From positions 1-45,731 of the forward strand of contig CABYDK010000004.1 of NCBI GenBank assembly GCA_902517735.1: a DNA stretch of 45,731 nucleotides, written 5' to 3'. The translations under genes were made by a program, and so were the position numbers. The notes under the pieces are model-generated. The model was not told the DNA's origin. It worked only from the letters and a program-made list of their open reading frames with translations, and searched no databases. This stretch comes from an uncultured Pelagibacteraceae bacterium. GTDB taxonomy: Bacteria > Pseudomonadota > Alphaproteobacteria > Pelagibacterales > Pelagibacteraceae. Of this stretch, positions 11,178 to 22,065 are shown piece after piece (within the stretch, counting starts at the first letter, position 1; the number at the start of each line of letters is the position of its first letter).

Positions 11178-11449
11178 ATTAAAATAATATATATTAATAT
11201 TGTATTAGTATTATGTAATGTGAATAACGATAATTATTTTTTTTTAACATTATATTGACAGTTTAATAACATTTAAAAATTAATAATATCGTTTAAAATG
11301 AAGCTTTTTAGTATTTTATTATATTTAATGTATTATTTTATTAACTAATTCATTAATGTTAATAAAATCCTTATTTTACAACAATAATTAAGCAATATTT
11401 AAATTGAGTAATTTTATTAAAATAATACAAATTTATTAACAATTTATGC
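11178..11449 (+). other. oriC: Candidate chromosomal replication origin (oriC)
   Basis: Very AT-rich 272-bp gap between divergent hemE (-) and ppsR (+); exact TTATNCACA-type DnaA box on the minus strand (tgtgaataa, 11219-11227) and one-mismatch TTATTAACA at 11433-11441. hemE-flanked oriC is established for Caulobacter, Rickettsia and Wolbachia. Strand is arbitrary. Confidence 0.65.
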
Positions 11450-12271
11450 ATGAGTAATACATATCAAATTTATTTGATCTCTGATTCTACAGGAGAAACT
11501 TTAGAGAGAATTTTTCTAGCTTTAAAAGCTCAATTTAAAAATATTAATTATAAAGTAAATGAATTTCCATTTACTCGAACAGAAAATCAAATCCTAAAAA
11601 TTCTAGAAGATGCAAAAAAAGATGTAAATTCAATAATACTATATACAATTGTTGATAATAGTTTGGCTGGATTCCTAGCAAACGAAAGTAAAAATAAAAG
11701 CCTCCCATGTTTTGATGTCCTTGGTAATCTTATTTTAAGTTTTTCAAAATTATTAAACCAAAAAGCCTCAAATGAACCAAGTGGTCAACATGTTTTAAAT
11801 GAAGAATATTATCAAAGAATTGAAGCGATACAATTTACAATGAATCATGATGATGGAAATTTAATTAATGAAGTAGACAAATCAGATATAATTCTTTTAG
11901 GAGTAAGTAGAACGAGCAAAACTCCAACCTCTATTTATTTAGCTAATAAAGGATATAAAACTTCAAATATTCCATTAATTAACGAAAATTCTATTCCAAA
12001 AATTTTAAAAGACAATCCTAAGATCAGTTGTGTTGTTGGATTAAACACAGAAGCACAAAGGTTAGTTGATTTGAGGAAAAATCGTATGAATTCTTTAAAA
12101 GAAACAGAAAACATAAAATATACAAATATTGAAAATATTCAGAAAGAAATAGAGGATGCTAAGAAAACTTTTAAAAAATATAGTTGGCCAACTATTGACG
12201 TAACAAGAAAATCTGTTGAAGAAACAGCAGCATCAATTATCAAAATTTATGAAATTTATAGTCAAAAATAA
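11450..12271 (+). CDS. ppsR: PEP synthase regulatory protein-like kinase/pyrophosphorylase (PpsR, DUF299)
   Basis: YLISDSTGETLERI, GVSRTSKTPTSIYLANKGYKTSNIPL, GLNTEAQRLVDLRKNRM. Confidence 0.92.
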   Translation: MSNTYQIYLISDSTGETLERIFLALKAQFKNINYKVNEFPFTRTENQILKILEDAKKDVNSIILYTIVDNSLAGFLANESKNKSLPCFDVLGNLILSFSKLLNQKASNEPSGQHVLNEEYYQRIEAIQFTMNHDDGNLINEVDKSDIILLGVSRTSKTPTSIYLANKGYKTSNIPLINENSIPKILKDNPKISCVVGLNTEAQRLVDLRKNRMNSLKETENIKYTNIENIQKEIEDAKKTFKKYSWPTIDVTRKSVEETAASIIKIYEIYSQK

Positions 12272-12855
12272 TGAGTAAAATTATTTTAGCATCTAAGAGC
12301 AAAGTCAGAAAAGATATCCTAGATTCAAATAATATAGACTGTGAAGTAATTCCGTCAAATGTAGATGAGGATAGTATTAAAATATCATTAATTAATGAAA
12401 ATGCTTCACCAGAAATTATATCTAAAAATCTAGCTGAACTAAAAGCAAATAAAATTAGCTCCAAATTTAGGGATCATTTAGTACTTGGAGCGGACAGTGT
12501 AATAGATCTGCAGGGAAATATTATATCAAAACCAGGTGATAGAAAAAAGGCTTTAAATATATTAAAAGAACTTAATAATAAATCTCATTATTTAATAAGC
12601 TCCGTATGTATATCAAAAAATGGTAAGATGATTTGGAATTATACTGATAAAGCAAAACTTACTATGAAAAATTTTTCTTTAAAAGAACTAGAAATTTATC
12701 TTTCAAAAATTAGCGATGAAACGTTATATGCTTATAATGTTTATCAAATAGAAGGAATTGGAAAAACTTTATTTTCCACTATTGAGGGAGACAAGGATAC
12801 CATAATGGGTTTGCCGATTAAAAAGATCAAAGAATACCTAATAAATTACAACTAA
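12271..12855 (+). CDS. maf: Maf-like nucleotide pyrophosphatase
   Basis: IILASKSKVRKDIL, LVLGADSVIDLQG, YNVYQIEGIG, IMGLPI. Confidence 0.9.
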   Translation: MSKIILASKSKVRKDILDSNNIDCEVIPSNVDEDSIKISLINENASPEIISKNLAELKANKISSKFRDHLVLGADSVIDLQGNIISKPGDRKKALNILKELNNKSHYLISSVCISKNGKMIWNYTDKAKLTMKNFSLKELEIYLSKISDETLYAYNVYQIEGIGKTLFSTIEGDKDTIMGLPIKKIKEYLINYN

Positions 12856-13653
12856 ATGAAAAAACATATAATAATTGGCAATCCTATAACTCATTCTTTA
12901 TCACCAAAAATTCATAATTACTGGTTTAAAGAAAATAATATTAATGCGAATTATGAAAAAATTTCACCAGAAAAAAATGAAATTGAAAATATTGTAAAAA
13001 AAATTAAACAAAAAGAAATTTATGGAATGAACGTTACAGTTCCCTATAAACAGACCGTCATACCATTTTTAGAATCTAAATCAAAATTAGTCGAAACAAC
13101 TAATTCTGTTAATACTATTTTTAATAAAGATGGAAAAATTCATGGAGAAAATACTGACGTACATGGATTCGAACAATCAATTGTTAATAATAAATTAAAT
13201 CTAAAAAATAAATCAGTTTTAATATTTGGTGCAGGAGGCACTGTACCTTCAATAATTTGTGGTTTAAAAAATTTGGAAATTGGAAAAATTTATCTTTCAA
13301 ATAGGACAACTGCAAATGCAGAAATTATCAAAAAAATTTTTGACTTTGTAGAAATTATAGATTGGGGTAAAGTTACAAATTGTGACTTATATATTAATTC
13401 TACTAGTGTAGGTTTAAAAAAAAACGATAATTTAAATGTAAATTTAAATTCATTATCTGGCAGTAAAATTTTTTATGATTTAATATATAATCCACCTAAA
13501 ACAAAATTTTTATCTGAAGCGGAAAAATTAGGTCACAAAATAATTAATGGAAAAGAAATGTTTGTTTATCAAGCGCAAAAATCATTTAGTTTGTGGCACA
13601 ATTTAACTCCTAAAGTTAATGAAAAACTAATGAACCATCTGCACAATGATTAG
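12856..13653 (+). CDS. aroE: Shikimate dehydrogenase
   Basis: IIGNPITHSLSPKIHNYWF, GMNVTVPYK, NTDVHGF, LIFGAGGTVPSI. Confidence 0.94.
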   Translation: MKKHIIIGNPITHSLSPKIHNYWFKENNINANYEKISPEKNEIENIVKKIKQKEIYGMNVTVPYKQTVIPFLESKSKLVETTNSVNTIFNKDGKIHGENTDVHGFEQSIVNNKLNLKNKSVLIFGAGGTVPSIICGLKNLEIGKIYLSNRTTANAEIIKKIFDFVEIIDWGKVTNCDLYINSTSVGLKKNDNLNVNLNSLSGSKIFYDLIYNPPKTKFLSEAEKLGHKIINGKEMFVYQAQKSFSLWHNLTPKVNEKLMNHLHND

Positions 13654-14218
13654 AATAGCACTATTAGGGGAAATAGGTTCTGGAAAAACATTTTTATCCA
13701 ATTTATTTGGGTATCCAGTTTTTAATGCAGATAAAGTAGTTTCTAAAATTTATTCTAAAAATAGAAGCGTCTTTTTTAAATTAAAAAAAAAATTACCCTT
13801 ATATTTTTCTAAATTTCCTATTAAAAAAGAAGAGTTAATAAATGCAATAATCAAAAAAAAAAAAAATATAAAAATAATTTCATCTGTAGTTCACCCTGAG
13901 GTAAGGAAAAATTTAAAGAATTTTACTAAAATTAATAAAAAAAAAAAAATAGTTATTTTAGATATCCCACTTTATTTGGAAAATAAACTGAGACAAAAAA
14001 AAGATATTATTATTTTTATCCAACCAAACAAAAATAAAGTTCTTCAAAAAATTAAGAAAAGAAAAAATTTTAATAAATTAGTTTTAAAAAGATTAAAATA
14101 TTTTCAGTTATCTACAAACTTCAAAAAAAAGAAAGCTCATTATATTATTAAAAATAATTTTGATAAAGAATCAGCTCGAAAAAAGGTCAAGGATGTATTA
14201 AAAAGAATTTTAATATGA
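13646..14218 (+). CDS. coaE: Dephospho-CoA kinase
   Basis: IALLGEIGSGKTFLSNLFGYPVFNADK P-loop; HPEVR; IVILDIPLYLE; canonical position between aroE and dnaQ. Very Lys/poly-A rich. Confidence 0.85.
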   Translation: MIRIALLGEIGSGKTFLSNLFGYPVFNADKVVSKIYSKNRSVFFKLKKKLPLYFSKFPIKKEELINAIIKKKKNIKIISSVVHPEVRKNLKNFTKINKKKKIVILDIPLYLENKLRQKKDIIIFIQPNKNKVLQKIKKRKNFNKLVLKRLKYFQLSTNFKKKKAHYIIKNNFDKESARKKVKDVLKRILI

Positions 14219-14877
14219 AAGAAATAGTCCTAGATACAGAAACTACAGGTATATCAGTTAAAGATGGTCACAGAATTGTAGAAATAGGTTGTATTGAACT
14301 TGATAATTTAATTCCAACTAATAAAAAATTTCATTGTTATTTAAATCCTGAAAAAAAAGTCTCAGAAAAGGCTTTTCAAGTTCATGGTTATTCAGATGAT
14401 TTTTTATCAAAACAAAAAAAATTTAACGAAATAGTAGAGGATTTTTTAAACTTTATAAAAGGAAAGAAATTAATAATACATAATGCTGAATTTGATCTTG
14501 CTCACTTAAATAATGAATTAAAACTAATAGGAAGAGACACAATAGATAATCAAATAATCGATACTCTTAATTTAGCTAGAGAAAAATTTCCAGGTTCTTC
14601 AATAAGCCTTGATGCGTTATGTAAAAAATATAGGATCGACAACTCCAAAAGAGTGCAACACACAGCTTTGGTTGATTGTGATTTACTAGCTAAGGTTTAT
14701 ATTAATTTAATTGATCAAAAAGAACCCACTTTAGATTTTCAAATGGAAAGTAAATTACAAAATTATGATAAAAAAAATATTTTATATTTTAAAAAAGTAA
14801 TTAAACCTTCTTTAGAAGAATTAAAAAAGCATAAGGAGTATTTAAAAAAAGATTTAAAAAAAAATTTCTTTAATTAA
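14215..14877 (+). CDS. dnaQ: DNA polymerase III epsilon subunit (3'-5' exonuclease)
   Basis: EIVLDTETTGISVKDGHRIVEIGCIEL, HNAEFDLAHLN, QHTALVDCDLLAKVY. Confidence 0.94.
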   Translation: MKEIVLDTETTGISVKDGHRIVEIGCIELDNLIPTNKKFHCYLNPEKKVSEKAFQVHGYSDDFLSKQKKFNEIVEDFLNFIKGKKLIIHNAEFDLAHLNNELKLIGRDTIDNQIIDTLNLAREKFPGSSISLDALCKKYRIDNSKRVQHTALVDCDLLAKVYINLIDQKEPTLDFQMESKLQNYDKKNILYFKKVIKPSLEELKKHKEYLKKDLKKNFFN

Positions 14878-15295
14878 ATCTTTCGTTATAAAGTTTGTTA
14901 AAATCAACTTTTTTTTCTAATTTTATCGCTGGATGTCCAGAATTATGAATTAAATTTAGAAATGAATTTTCTAAGTCAGGATAAATTTTAGTTGGCACAT
15001 CACATAAAATTATTTTTTGAAGATCTTCTTTCTCTTTTACATCATCGTTTATTTTAATAATAGTAGCATATACTATTTCATAATATGATTTTTTTTCGTT
15101 TGGTTCTTTATCTTCAAATTTTAAAGTAATATTTACCTCAATTAATTTATTTTTTAGAGCTTTAGAGGTTATATCTATATTAAGTTGATATTTAGAAATA
15201 TTTTCTTTAACAAATAAAAAAGTTTCTATATCGCGCGTTTCGCTTGACATATCTTTAATAAATTTTGCTAGTATCTTAAATTTTTCTATCATCAT
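14870..15295 (-). CDS. secB: Protein-export chaperone SecB
   Basis: FIKDMSSETRD..., LCDVPTKIYP near the C-terminus, size 141 aa, alphaproteobacterial position near dnaQ. Confidence 0.8.
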   Translation of the reverse strand: MMIEKFKILAKFIKDMSSETRDIETFLFVKENISKYQLNIDITSKALKNKLIEVNITLKFEDKEPNEKKSYYEIVYATIIKINDDVKEKEDLQKIILCDVPTKIYPDLENSFLNLIHNSGHPAIKLEKKVDFNKLYNERFN

Positions 15296-15701
15296 TATCT
15301 TCTATATCTTCATACTCACCATCTATAAAATTATTTTTTTTCGTTTGATGTTTTTTGATTTTATTTGATAAATTTCCTAATAAAAGTTTCCTAGTAATAG
15401 GAAATATTATTAAAAAACCCAAAAAGTCTGTAGCAAAACCAGGAATAATTAAGAGTATTGCTGCAAAAGCAATTGCAGCACCGGAAATGATTTCATAAGC
15501 AGGAACTTCGTTCTTAACTATTTGCATAAATCCTGACCTAATGGTGTTTAAACCCTCATATTTTGCATAATAAATCCCAATAATCGCAGTTACAAATATT
15601 AATAAAATAGTATTAAAAGCACCTATTTGTGAGCCAATTTTTATAAATAAGTAAATTTCTAAAATTGGAATTAAGATAATTGATAATAAAACTGAGTTCA
15701 T
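15276..15701 (-). CDS. fxsA: FxsA family membrane protein
   Basis: ILIPILEIYLFIKIGSQIGAFNTILLIFVTAIIGIYYAKYEGL, LLIIPGFATDFLGFLIIFP. Confidence 0.85.
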   Translation of the reverse strand: MNSVLLSIILIPILEIYLFIKIGSQIGAFNTILLIFVTAIIGIYYAKYEGLNTIRSGFMQIVKNEVPAYEIISGAAIAFAAILLIIPGFATDFLGFLIIFPITRKLLLGNLSNKIKKHQTKKNNFIDGEYEDIEDNDDRKI

Positions 15702-15758
15702 TTGTCTTTAATGTAATTGTTAGTTGAAATTAATCAACATAGTAATTACATTTAACAT

Positions 15759-16355
15759 ATGAATTATAGTTTTGAGTATATTGATATAATACTTCTTGCG
15801 ATGATTGCAGGATTTATCTTTTTAAGATTAAGAGGAATTTTAGGAAAAAGAACTGGATTTCAGGGAAAACCACCTTCTCAGTTTGAAAAAGTATTAAATA
15901 ATACTCAAGTAGAAAAAAAAGTTATCCAAAAAGAAAATTTTGATGATGAGGCACAGCAAGAATTTTTAAAAGGAGCAAAAATTGCTTATGAGACAATTAT
16001 TACTGACTTTAGTGATAATGACAATAAACTTACTTCAAGCAAGGCTCTACTGAGTAAAAAAATACATGATCAATTTGAAGAAGCGCTAAAAGAAAGAAGC
16101 AAAAGGGGGCATTATGCAGAAATAACATTTATAGGTGTTAATTCTGCAAAAATTAAAGAACATAAAAAAATTGATAATATTTTAAATGTTACAGTTGATT
16201 TTGTAAGCGAAATAATTACCTGTATTAAAGATAAAGACAAAAATGTTATTTCTGGGCATCCTGAAAAAATTAAAAAAATTTATGATACTTGGGTTTTTTC
16301 TAGAGATATAAGTTCAAATAATCCAAATTGGCAATTAGTGGATACCCTTACTTAA
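15759..16355 (+). CDS. Tim44-like domain protein (TimA-type)
   Basis: N-terminal TM, FLKGAKIAYETIITDF..., EITFIGVNSAKI, HPEKIKKIYDTWVFSRDISSNNPNWQLVDT. Confidence 0.88.
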   Translation: MNYSFEYIDIILLAMIAGFIFLRLRGILGKRTGFQGKPPSQFEKVLNNTQVEKKVIQKENFDDEAQQEFLKGAKIAYETIITDFSDNDNKLTSSKALLSKKIHDQFEEALKERSKRGHYAEITFIGVNSAKIKEHKKIDNILNVTVDFVSEIITCIKDKDKNVISGHPEKIKKIYDTWVFSRDISSNNPNWQLVDTLT

Positions 16356-16769
16356 TTGAACGATAAAATTTCAAATAAAGATAAACAAGCTTGGGAAACT
16401 TTTTTATCAAGCAAAGAAAAATTACCTAATAAAGATTTCAAACTAGGTAAAAAAGATTCACAAAATATTAATCAAATAGATTTACATGGTTTTTCTTTAC
16501 AAGAAGCAAATAATGCTATTAAAAAATTGATAGATCAGTCGTACGATATTGGCGTGAAAAAAATAATTGTTGTAACTGGTAAGGGTCTTCATTCAAATAC
16601 AGAAAAAGATCCATACATTTCAAAAGATTTAAGTATTTTGAAGTATTCTGTTCCAGAATTTATAAAGAATGATAATGAATTAAAGAACAAAATTACAATG
16701 ATAAAAGATGCCGAAATTGAAGATGGAGGTAGTGGAGCCTTTTATATTTTTTTGAAAAAAAAATTATAA
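16356..16769 (+). CDS. Smr/MutS2 C-terminal-domain protein
   Basis: [41 protein letters not shown]-terminal [14 protein letters not shown]. Start is TTG or nearby alternative. Confidence 0.88.
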   Translation: MNDKISNKDKQAWETFLSSKEKLPNKDFKLGKKDSQNINQIDLHGFSLQEANNAIKKLIDQSYDIGVKKIIVVTGKGLHSNTEKDPYISKDLSILKYSVPEFIKNDNELKNKITMIKDAEIEDGGSGAFYIFLKKKL

Positions 16770-18137
16770 TATAAATTTTGATAAATCAGTATCTTTTACT
16801 AAATTGTCTAAGTTTTTATTGATATAATCTTTATTAATAATTATTTTTTCACCAGCTCTGTCAGTTGCGGTAAAACTAATATCGTCTAAAATTTTTTCAA
16901 TTATTGTATGAAGTCTTCTAGCGCCAATGTTTTCAACCGTTGAATTTACCTCTGATGCAATTTTTGCGATTGTGTCTATGCCATCTTCTGAAAATTCAAG
17001 ATCTACATTTTCTGTTTTTAATAAAGCAACATATTGCTTGATTAAACTATAATCAGGTTCTTTTAATATTCTTTTAAAATCCTCACTAGTCAAAGCTTCT
17101 AATTCAACTCTTATAGGCAATCTCCCCTGAAGCTCTGGAAGTAAATCAGATGGTTTTGCAAGTTGAAAGGCTCCAGATGCTATAAATAAAATATGATCTG
17201 TTTTTATAGGACCATGTTTTGTATTTACCGTTGTACCTTCAATTAAAGGTAACAAATCTCTTTGTACACCTTCTCGAGATACATCGCCCCCAACTCTATC
17301 TGTTCTTCCTGAAATTTTATCTATTTCATCAAGGAATACTATTCCATTATTTTCGGTTGATAACTTAGCAGCCTTTACAATTTTATCGTTTTCTATCAGC
17401 TTATCAGACTCATCATTTATTAAAATTTCATGAGATTCTTTAACAGTCATTTTCTTTTTCTTTTCCTTGTTTCCCATTGATTTACCTAACATTTCTCCTA
17501 TGTTAATCATTCCTACGTTTGCACCTGGCATACCTGGAATTTCAAATGAGGTTCCACTAGAACCAACATCACTAACTGCAATTTCTATTTCATTATCGTC
17601 TAAGTCACCGCTTCTAAGTCTTTTTCGAAAGCTTTCTCTAGTTGCTAAACTTGCTTTTTTACCTACTAATGCGTCTAAAACTTTTTCCTCAGCTGCCTTT
17701 TGAGCTTTTGCGTGAACCTCTTTTCTTTTTTTAACTTTTTCCATTGAGATAGCAATTTCAATTAGGTCTCTTACTATTTGTTCTACATCTCTTCCTACGT
17801 AACCAACTTCAGTAAATCTTGTCGCTTCAACTTTTACGAATGGAGCTTCAGCAAGTTTGGAAAGTCTTCTGGATATTTCAGTTTTACCAACTCCAGTTGG
17901 ACCAATCATCAAAATATTCTTAGGTAAAACTTCATTCTTCATTTCACCTTTTAGAGCCTGTCTTCTCCATCTATTTCTTAAAGCAACAGCCACAGCTTTT
18001 TTTGCTTTATTTTGGCCTACAACAAACCTATCCAACTCAGAAACTATCTCTCTTGGAGATAATGAACTTACGATAGAGGATTTTTCTTTTTGATTTTTTT
18101 CTTTTGGATGTAAAGGAGTTACGTTTGAATTATCCAT
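16764..18137 (-). CDS. hslU: ATP-dependent protease ATPase subunit HslU
   Basis: [72 protein letters not shown]. Confidence 0.97.
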   Translation of the reverse strand: MDNSNVTPLHPKEKNQKEKSSIVSSLSPREIVSELDRFVVGQNKAKKAVAVALRNRWRRQALKGEMKNEVLPKNILMIGPTGVGKTEISRRLSKLAEAPFVKVEATRFTEVGYVGRDVEQIVRDLIEIAISMEKVKKRKEVHAKAQKAAEEKVLDALVGKKASLATRESFRKRLRSGDLDDNEIEIAVSDVGSSGTSFEIPGMPGANVGMINIGEMLGKSMGNKEKKKKMTVKESHEILINDESDKLIENDKIVKAAKLSTENNGIVFLDEIDKISGRTDRVGGDVSREGVQRDLLPLIEGTTVNTKHGPIKTDHILFIASGAFQLAKPSDLLPELQGRLPIRVELEALTSEDFKRILKEPDYSLIKQYVALLKTENVDLEFSEDGIDTIAKIASEVNSTVENIGARRLHTIIEKILDDISFTATDRAGEKIIINKDYINKNLDNLVKDTDLSKFIL

Positions 18138-18652
18138 TATATTTTTTCAACCTTAACATTATTATTAGTAAATACACAAATGTCAGCAGCAATTTGAATT
18201 GCTTTTTTTGCTATTTCTTCAGCAGACATATTTCCTTCCATCAAAACCTTGCCTGCAGCTAAAGCATAATTTCCTCCTGAACCAATTCCAATAACATCAC
18301 CCTCAGGTTCTAAAACATCACCAGTTCCTGAAATGATATAGCTATTATTTTTATCTCCTACAGCCATCAAAGCTTCTAGTCTTCTTAAATATTTATCTGT
18401 TCGCCAATCTTTTGCTAATTCAACAGCAGCTCTAGATAAATTTCCTGCATGTTTTTCAAGTTTACCTTCTAGTCTCTCAAATAATGTCAGAGCGTCAGCT
18501 GTTGAACCGGCAAAGCCAGCAACCACATCTCTTTTATCAATTTTTCTAACTTTTGAAGCGGTGCTTTTGACAACAGTATTTCCCATACTTACTTGTCCAT
18601 CACCAGCAACTACTACTTCTTTGTTCTTTCTAACTAACACAATCGTTGTCAT
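18137..18652 (-). CDS. hslV: ATP-dependent protease peptidase subunit HslV
   Basis: [56 protein letters not shown]. Confidence 0.96.
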   Translation of the reverse strand: MTTIVLVRKNKEVVVAGDGQVSMGNTVVKSTASKVRKIDKRDVVAGFAGSTADALTLFERLEGKLEKHAGNLSRAAVELAKDWRTDKYLRRLEALMAVGDKNNSYIISGTGDVLEPEGDVIGIGSGGNYALAAGKVLMEGNMSAEEIAKKAIQIAADICVFTNNNVKVEKI

Positions 18653-18741
18653 ACCTAATAAATGGTAACTATTTTTGATACTTCAAGTCTAGATACTAAT
18701 ATTGATATGAAAGGATTATGTATGTATACCTCTAAAAATAT

Positions 18742-19332
18742 ATGGCTAGAAAAGGAAAAGTATCTCGAAAAACTAAAGAAACCAGCATTAGTGTTGAAGT
18801 CAATATTGATGGTAAAGGTAAATACCAAATTGACACTGGCATAGGTTTCTTGGATCACATGCTTGAGCAATTATCAAAACACTCTTTGATGGACCTAAAA
18901 GTCAAAGCTAAAGGAGATACTCATATAGATCTTCATCACACAACAGAAGATACAGGCATTGCTATTGGGGAGGCCTTAAAAAAAGCAGCTAAAAAATTTA
19001 TAGGTATTAAAAGATATGCACATGCGATGATACCAATGGATGAAACATTATCTCGAGTTGCAGTAGATGTTTCGAATAGACCTTATCTGATATGGAAAGT
19101 AAAACTAAAGGTAGAGAAACTTGGAGAGATGGATACTGAATTATTTAAAGAGTGGTTCCAGGCCTTTTCACAATCAGCTGGTATTACTTTACATATTGAA
19201 AATATTTATGGTGACAATAGTCATCATATTATTGAATCTTGTTATAAGGGCTTAGCAAGATCTTTAAGAGCTGCACTAGAGATGGATCCTAGAAATAAAA
19301 ATAGTATTCCATCCACTAAAGGCTCATTATAA
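18742..19332 (+). CDS. hisB: Imidazoleglycerol-phosphate dehydratase
   Basis: [54 protein letters not shown]. Confidence 0.96.
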   Translation: MARKGKVSRKTKETSISVEVNIDGKGKYQIDTGIGFLDHMLEQLSKHSLMDLKVKAKGDTHIDLHHTTEDTGIAIGEALKKAAKKFIGIKRYAHAMIPMDETLSRVAVDVSNRPYLIWKVKLKVEKLGEMDTELFKEWFQAFSQSAGITLHIENIYGDNSHHIIESCYKGLARSLRAALEMDPRNKNSIPSTKGSL

Positions 19333-19337
19333 GCTTA

Positions 19338-19964
19338 ATGAACGTCACAATTGTTGATTATAATTCGGGCAATATAAGTTCGGTGATAAACTCTTTCAAG
19401 GAAGTTGCTGCAGATAAAGTAAACATAGAGGTAACTTCGGATTTAAATAAGATCAAATTAAGCGATAAAGTTGTTTTACCAGGACAGGGCTCATTCAAAA
19501 GTTGCGTAGATGCATTAAATAAAATTAATGGTCTTACAGATACTTTAAGTGAATTTGCAATAGATAATAAAAAACCACTTCTTGGAATTTGCGTTGGTTT
19601 ACAAATGTTTGCTGACATTGGCTATGAAGAAATTGAAACAAGAGGCTTAGGCTGGATTTCAGGCAAGGTTTCGAAAATTGATAATCAAAATGGAAAGTAT
19701 AAACTTCCTCATATAGGCTGGAACCAAATTAACATTATGAAGGATAGTAAAATTTTTAGAAATATAAAAAATAATTCTCACATGTATTTTGTACATAGCT
19801 ATGAATTTATTCCAGAAGATAAAAAAGTAATTTCTGCAACAACAAATTATTCATCAAACATTGTTTGTTCAGTTGAAAAAGAAAATATATTTGGAACCCA
19901 ATTCCACCCTGAAAAGAGTGATAAGATAGGATTAAAAATCATAGATAATTTTATAAATTTATAA
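19338..19964 (+). CDS. hisH: Imidazole glycerol phosphate synthase subunit HisH
   Basis: VTIVDYNSGNISSV, LPGQGSF, LLGICVGLQMFAD, GTQFHPEKS. Confidence 0.95.
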   Translation: MNVTIVDYNSGNISSVINSFKEVAADKVNIEVTSDLNKIKLSDKVVLPGQGSFKSCVDALNKINGLTDTLSEFAIDNKKPLLGICVGLQMFADIGYEEIETRGLGWISGKVSKIDNQNGKYKLPHIGWNQINIMKDSKIFRNIKNNSHMYFVHSYEFIPEDKKVISATTNYSSNIVCSVEKENIFGTQFHPEKSDKIGLKIIDNFINL

Positions 19965-20681
19965 ATGAAAATATTTCCAGCAATAGATATTAAAGATAAA
20001 AAATGTGTGAGATTAGTAAAGGGAGATTTTGAAAATAAAACTGAATATGAAATGTCTCCAGCTGAACAAGCTCAAAAATATAAAGAGCATGGTTTTAAAA
20101 ATTTACATATTGTTGATTTAGATGGAGCTTTAACTGGTAAAACTATTAATTTAGATATTATTCAAGATATAGTTAGAAAGTTTGACTTTAAAGTCGAGAT
20201 AGGTGGTGGCATTAGAAATTTTGATAGTATTCAAAAATATATCGATGCTGGGGTTGAGAAAGTAATTTTAGGAAGTGCTGCTATTAAAGATAAAAGTTTT
20301 TTAAAAAAAGCATGCGAAAAATTTTCAAATAAAATTGCTCTAGGCTTAGATGCTAAAAATGGGTACTTATCAGTTTCTGGATGGAAAGAAAGCTCTAATC
20401 AATTGACTTTAGATTATTTAAAAGAAGTTAACGACTATGGTGCTAGTAGATTAATTTATACTGATATTAATCGGGATGGCATGAAACAAAGCCCAAATTT
20501 TGATGAAACAATTAAAGTTGCCAAGATATCAAATTGTCCTGTGATTATATCTGGCGGAGTTTCATCTATAGATGATATAAAAAAAGCAAAGAATTTAAAA
20601 AATGTTGAAGGTATTATAGTCGGTAAAGCTATTTATGATGGTGATATTAAATTAGAAGAACTTGTGAAAGAAAATGCTTAA
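19965..20681 (+). CDS. hisA: Phosphoribosylformimino-5-aminoimidazole carboxamide ribotide isomerase
   Basis: [44 protein letters not shown]. Confidence 0.96.
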   Translation: MKIFPAIDIKDKKCVRLVKGDFENKTEYEMSPAEQAQKYKEHGFKNLHIVDLDGALTGKTINLDIIQDIVRKFDFKVEIGGGIRNFDSIQKYIDAGVEKVILGSAAIKDKSFLKKACEKFSNKIALGLDAKNGYLSVSGWKESSNQLTLDYLKEVNDYGASRLIYTDINRDGMKQSPNFDETIKVAKISNCPVIISGGVSSIDDIKKAKNLKNVEGIIVGKAIYDGDIKLEELVKENA

Positions 20682-21429
20682 AAATAGAATTATCCCATGC
20701 TTAGACGTAAAAAATGGCCGTGTCGTTAAAGGTATTAACTTTGTTGATCTAAAGGATGCTGGAGATCCTGTAGAGCAAGCAAAAATTTACAGTGATGGTG
20801 GGGCAGATGAAATTTGTTTTCTCGATATAACAGCATCTAATGAAAATCGAGACATAATTTACGATGTTGTAGAGAAGACTTCAAAAAAATGTTTTGTTCC
20901 TTTAACTGTAGGTGGAGGAATAAGAAATGTGGAAGATATCAATAAATTACTTAATTGTGGAGCCGATAAAGTTTCAATAAATACAGCAGCTGTAGAAAAT
21001 CCAAAAGTTGTTATTGACAGTTCAAAAAAATTTGGATCGCAATGTATTGTAGTCGCAATTGATGCAAAGAAAAATGGAGATAAATGGGAAATATTTACTC
21101 ATGGAGGAAGGAATAATAGTGGTATTAATGCTTTAGAGTATGCGAAGAAAATGGAAGAAAATGGTGCAGGAGAGTTATTAGTAACATCTATGGATAGAGA
21201 TGGAACTCAAGTTGGTTACGATATTGATTTAATGTCTAAAATTTCATCTGAAGTAAATATTCCTGTAATTGCATCAGGAGGTGTGGGTAATTTAGATCAC
21301 TTAGTTGACGGAATTAAATTGGGAAAAGCTAGTGCGGTTCTTGCAGCTTCTATATTTCATTATGGAAAATATTCAGTTAAACAAGCCAAGGATTATTTGG
21401 ACTCAAAAGGAATACCTGTTAGAATTTAA
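20674..21429 (+). CDS. hisF: Imidazole glycerol phosphate synthase subunit HisF
   Basis: [61 protein letters not shown]. Confidence 0.97.
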   Translation: MLKNRIIPCLDVKNGRVVKGINFVDLKDAGDPVEQAKIYSDGGADEICFLDITASNENRDIIYDVVEKTSKKCFVPLTVGGGIRNVEDINKLLNCGADKVSINTAAVENPKVVIDSSKKFGSQCIVVAIDAKKNGDKWEIFTHGGRNNSGINALEYAKKMEENGAGELLVTSMDRDGTQVGYDIDLMSKISSEVNIPVIASGGVGNLDHLVDGIKLGKASAVLAASIFHYGKYSVKQAKDYLDSKGIPVRI

Positions 21430-21430
21430 T

Positions 21431-21703
21431 ATGTTAAATTCTTTAGAAAATTTGTTTAATCTTGCTAGAGAAAGAAAAAAAACTCCTGTAGACGGATCTT
21501 ATACAAACAAATTATTAAGTAATAAATCTTTAAGTAAAGAAAAAGTCTTAGAAGAAATTAGCGAACTTATTGAAGCAGTCGAAAAAAATTCAAATAAAAT
21601 TCATGAAGCAGCTGATGTTTTTTATCATTTAATAATGTATTTAGAGGCAAATGATATAAAAATTGAAGAGGTAATGAAAGAATTAGATAAAAGAAAAAAA
21701 TGA
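21431..21703 (+). CDS. hisE: Phosphoribosyl-ATP pyrophosphatase
   Basis: MLNSLENLFNLARERKKTPVDGSYTNKLLS...KVLEEISELIEA...HEAADVFYHLIMYLE; ATG at 21431 directly after the hisF stop. Confidence 0.92.
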   Translation: MLNSLENLFNLARERKKTPVDGSYTNKLLSNKSLSKEKVLEEISELIEAVEKNSNKIHEAADVFYHLIMYLEANDIKIEEVMKELDKRKK

Positions 21704-22065
21704 GTTATGATGATAATAATATTTTTGCTAAAATTTTAAGAGGAGAAATTCCTTGTAAAAAAATTTATGAAGATGATTTCGTTTTATCATTTCATGATAT
21801 AAATCCTCAAAAAAAAATTCATGCATTAGTTATACCAAAAGGAAGATTTATTGATTTAGACGATTTTAGTGCAAATGCATCATCAGAAGAAATGGTAGGG
21901 TTATTAAAGGGAATTAATACTGTTGCTAAAAAACTAAATATTTCTGCCGATACAGGTAAAGGATATAGGGCTTTAGCAAATATTAGCGAACACGGAGGCC
22001 AAGAAGTACCTCATTTACACTTTCATTTATTTGGAGGTGAAATAGTTGGTAAGATGGTTGAGTGA
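21700..22065 (+). CDS. hinT: HIT family hydrolase (HinT-like)
   Basis: NIFAKILRGEIPCKKIYEDDFVLSFHDINPQKKIHALVIPK, HGGQEVPHLHFHLFGG (HxHxH). Confidence 0.93.
   Translation: MSYDDNNIFAKILRGEIPCKKIYEDDFVLSFHDINPQKKIHALVIPKGRFIDLDDFSANASSEEMVGLLKGINTVAKKLNISADTGKGYRALANISEHGGQEVPHLHFHLFGGEIVGKMVE

Noticed and set aside
18655-18870. Short overlapping ORFs on both strands around the hslV-hisB divergent gap
   Set aside because: Overlap hisB and are not motif-bearing; hisB explains the region.
21305-21430. N-terminal extension of the hisE ORF overlapping hisF
   Set aside because: Overlaps hisF in another frame; conserved HisE sequence begins at ATG 21431.
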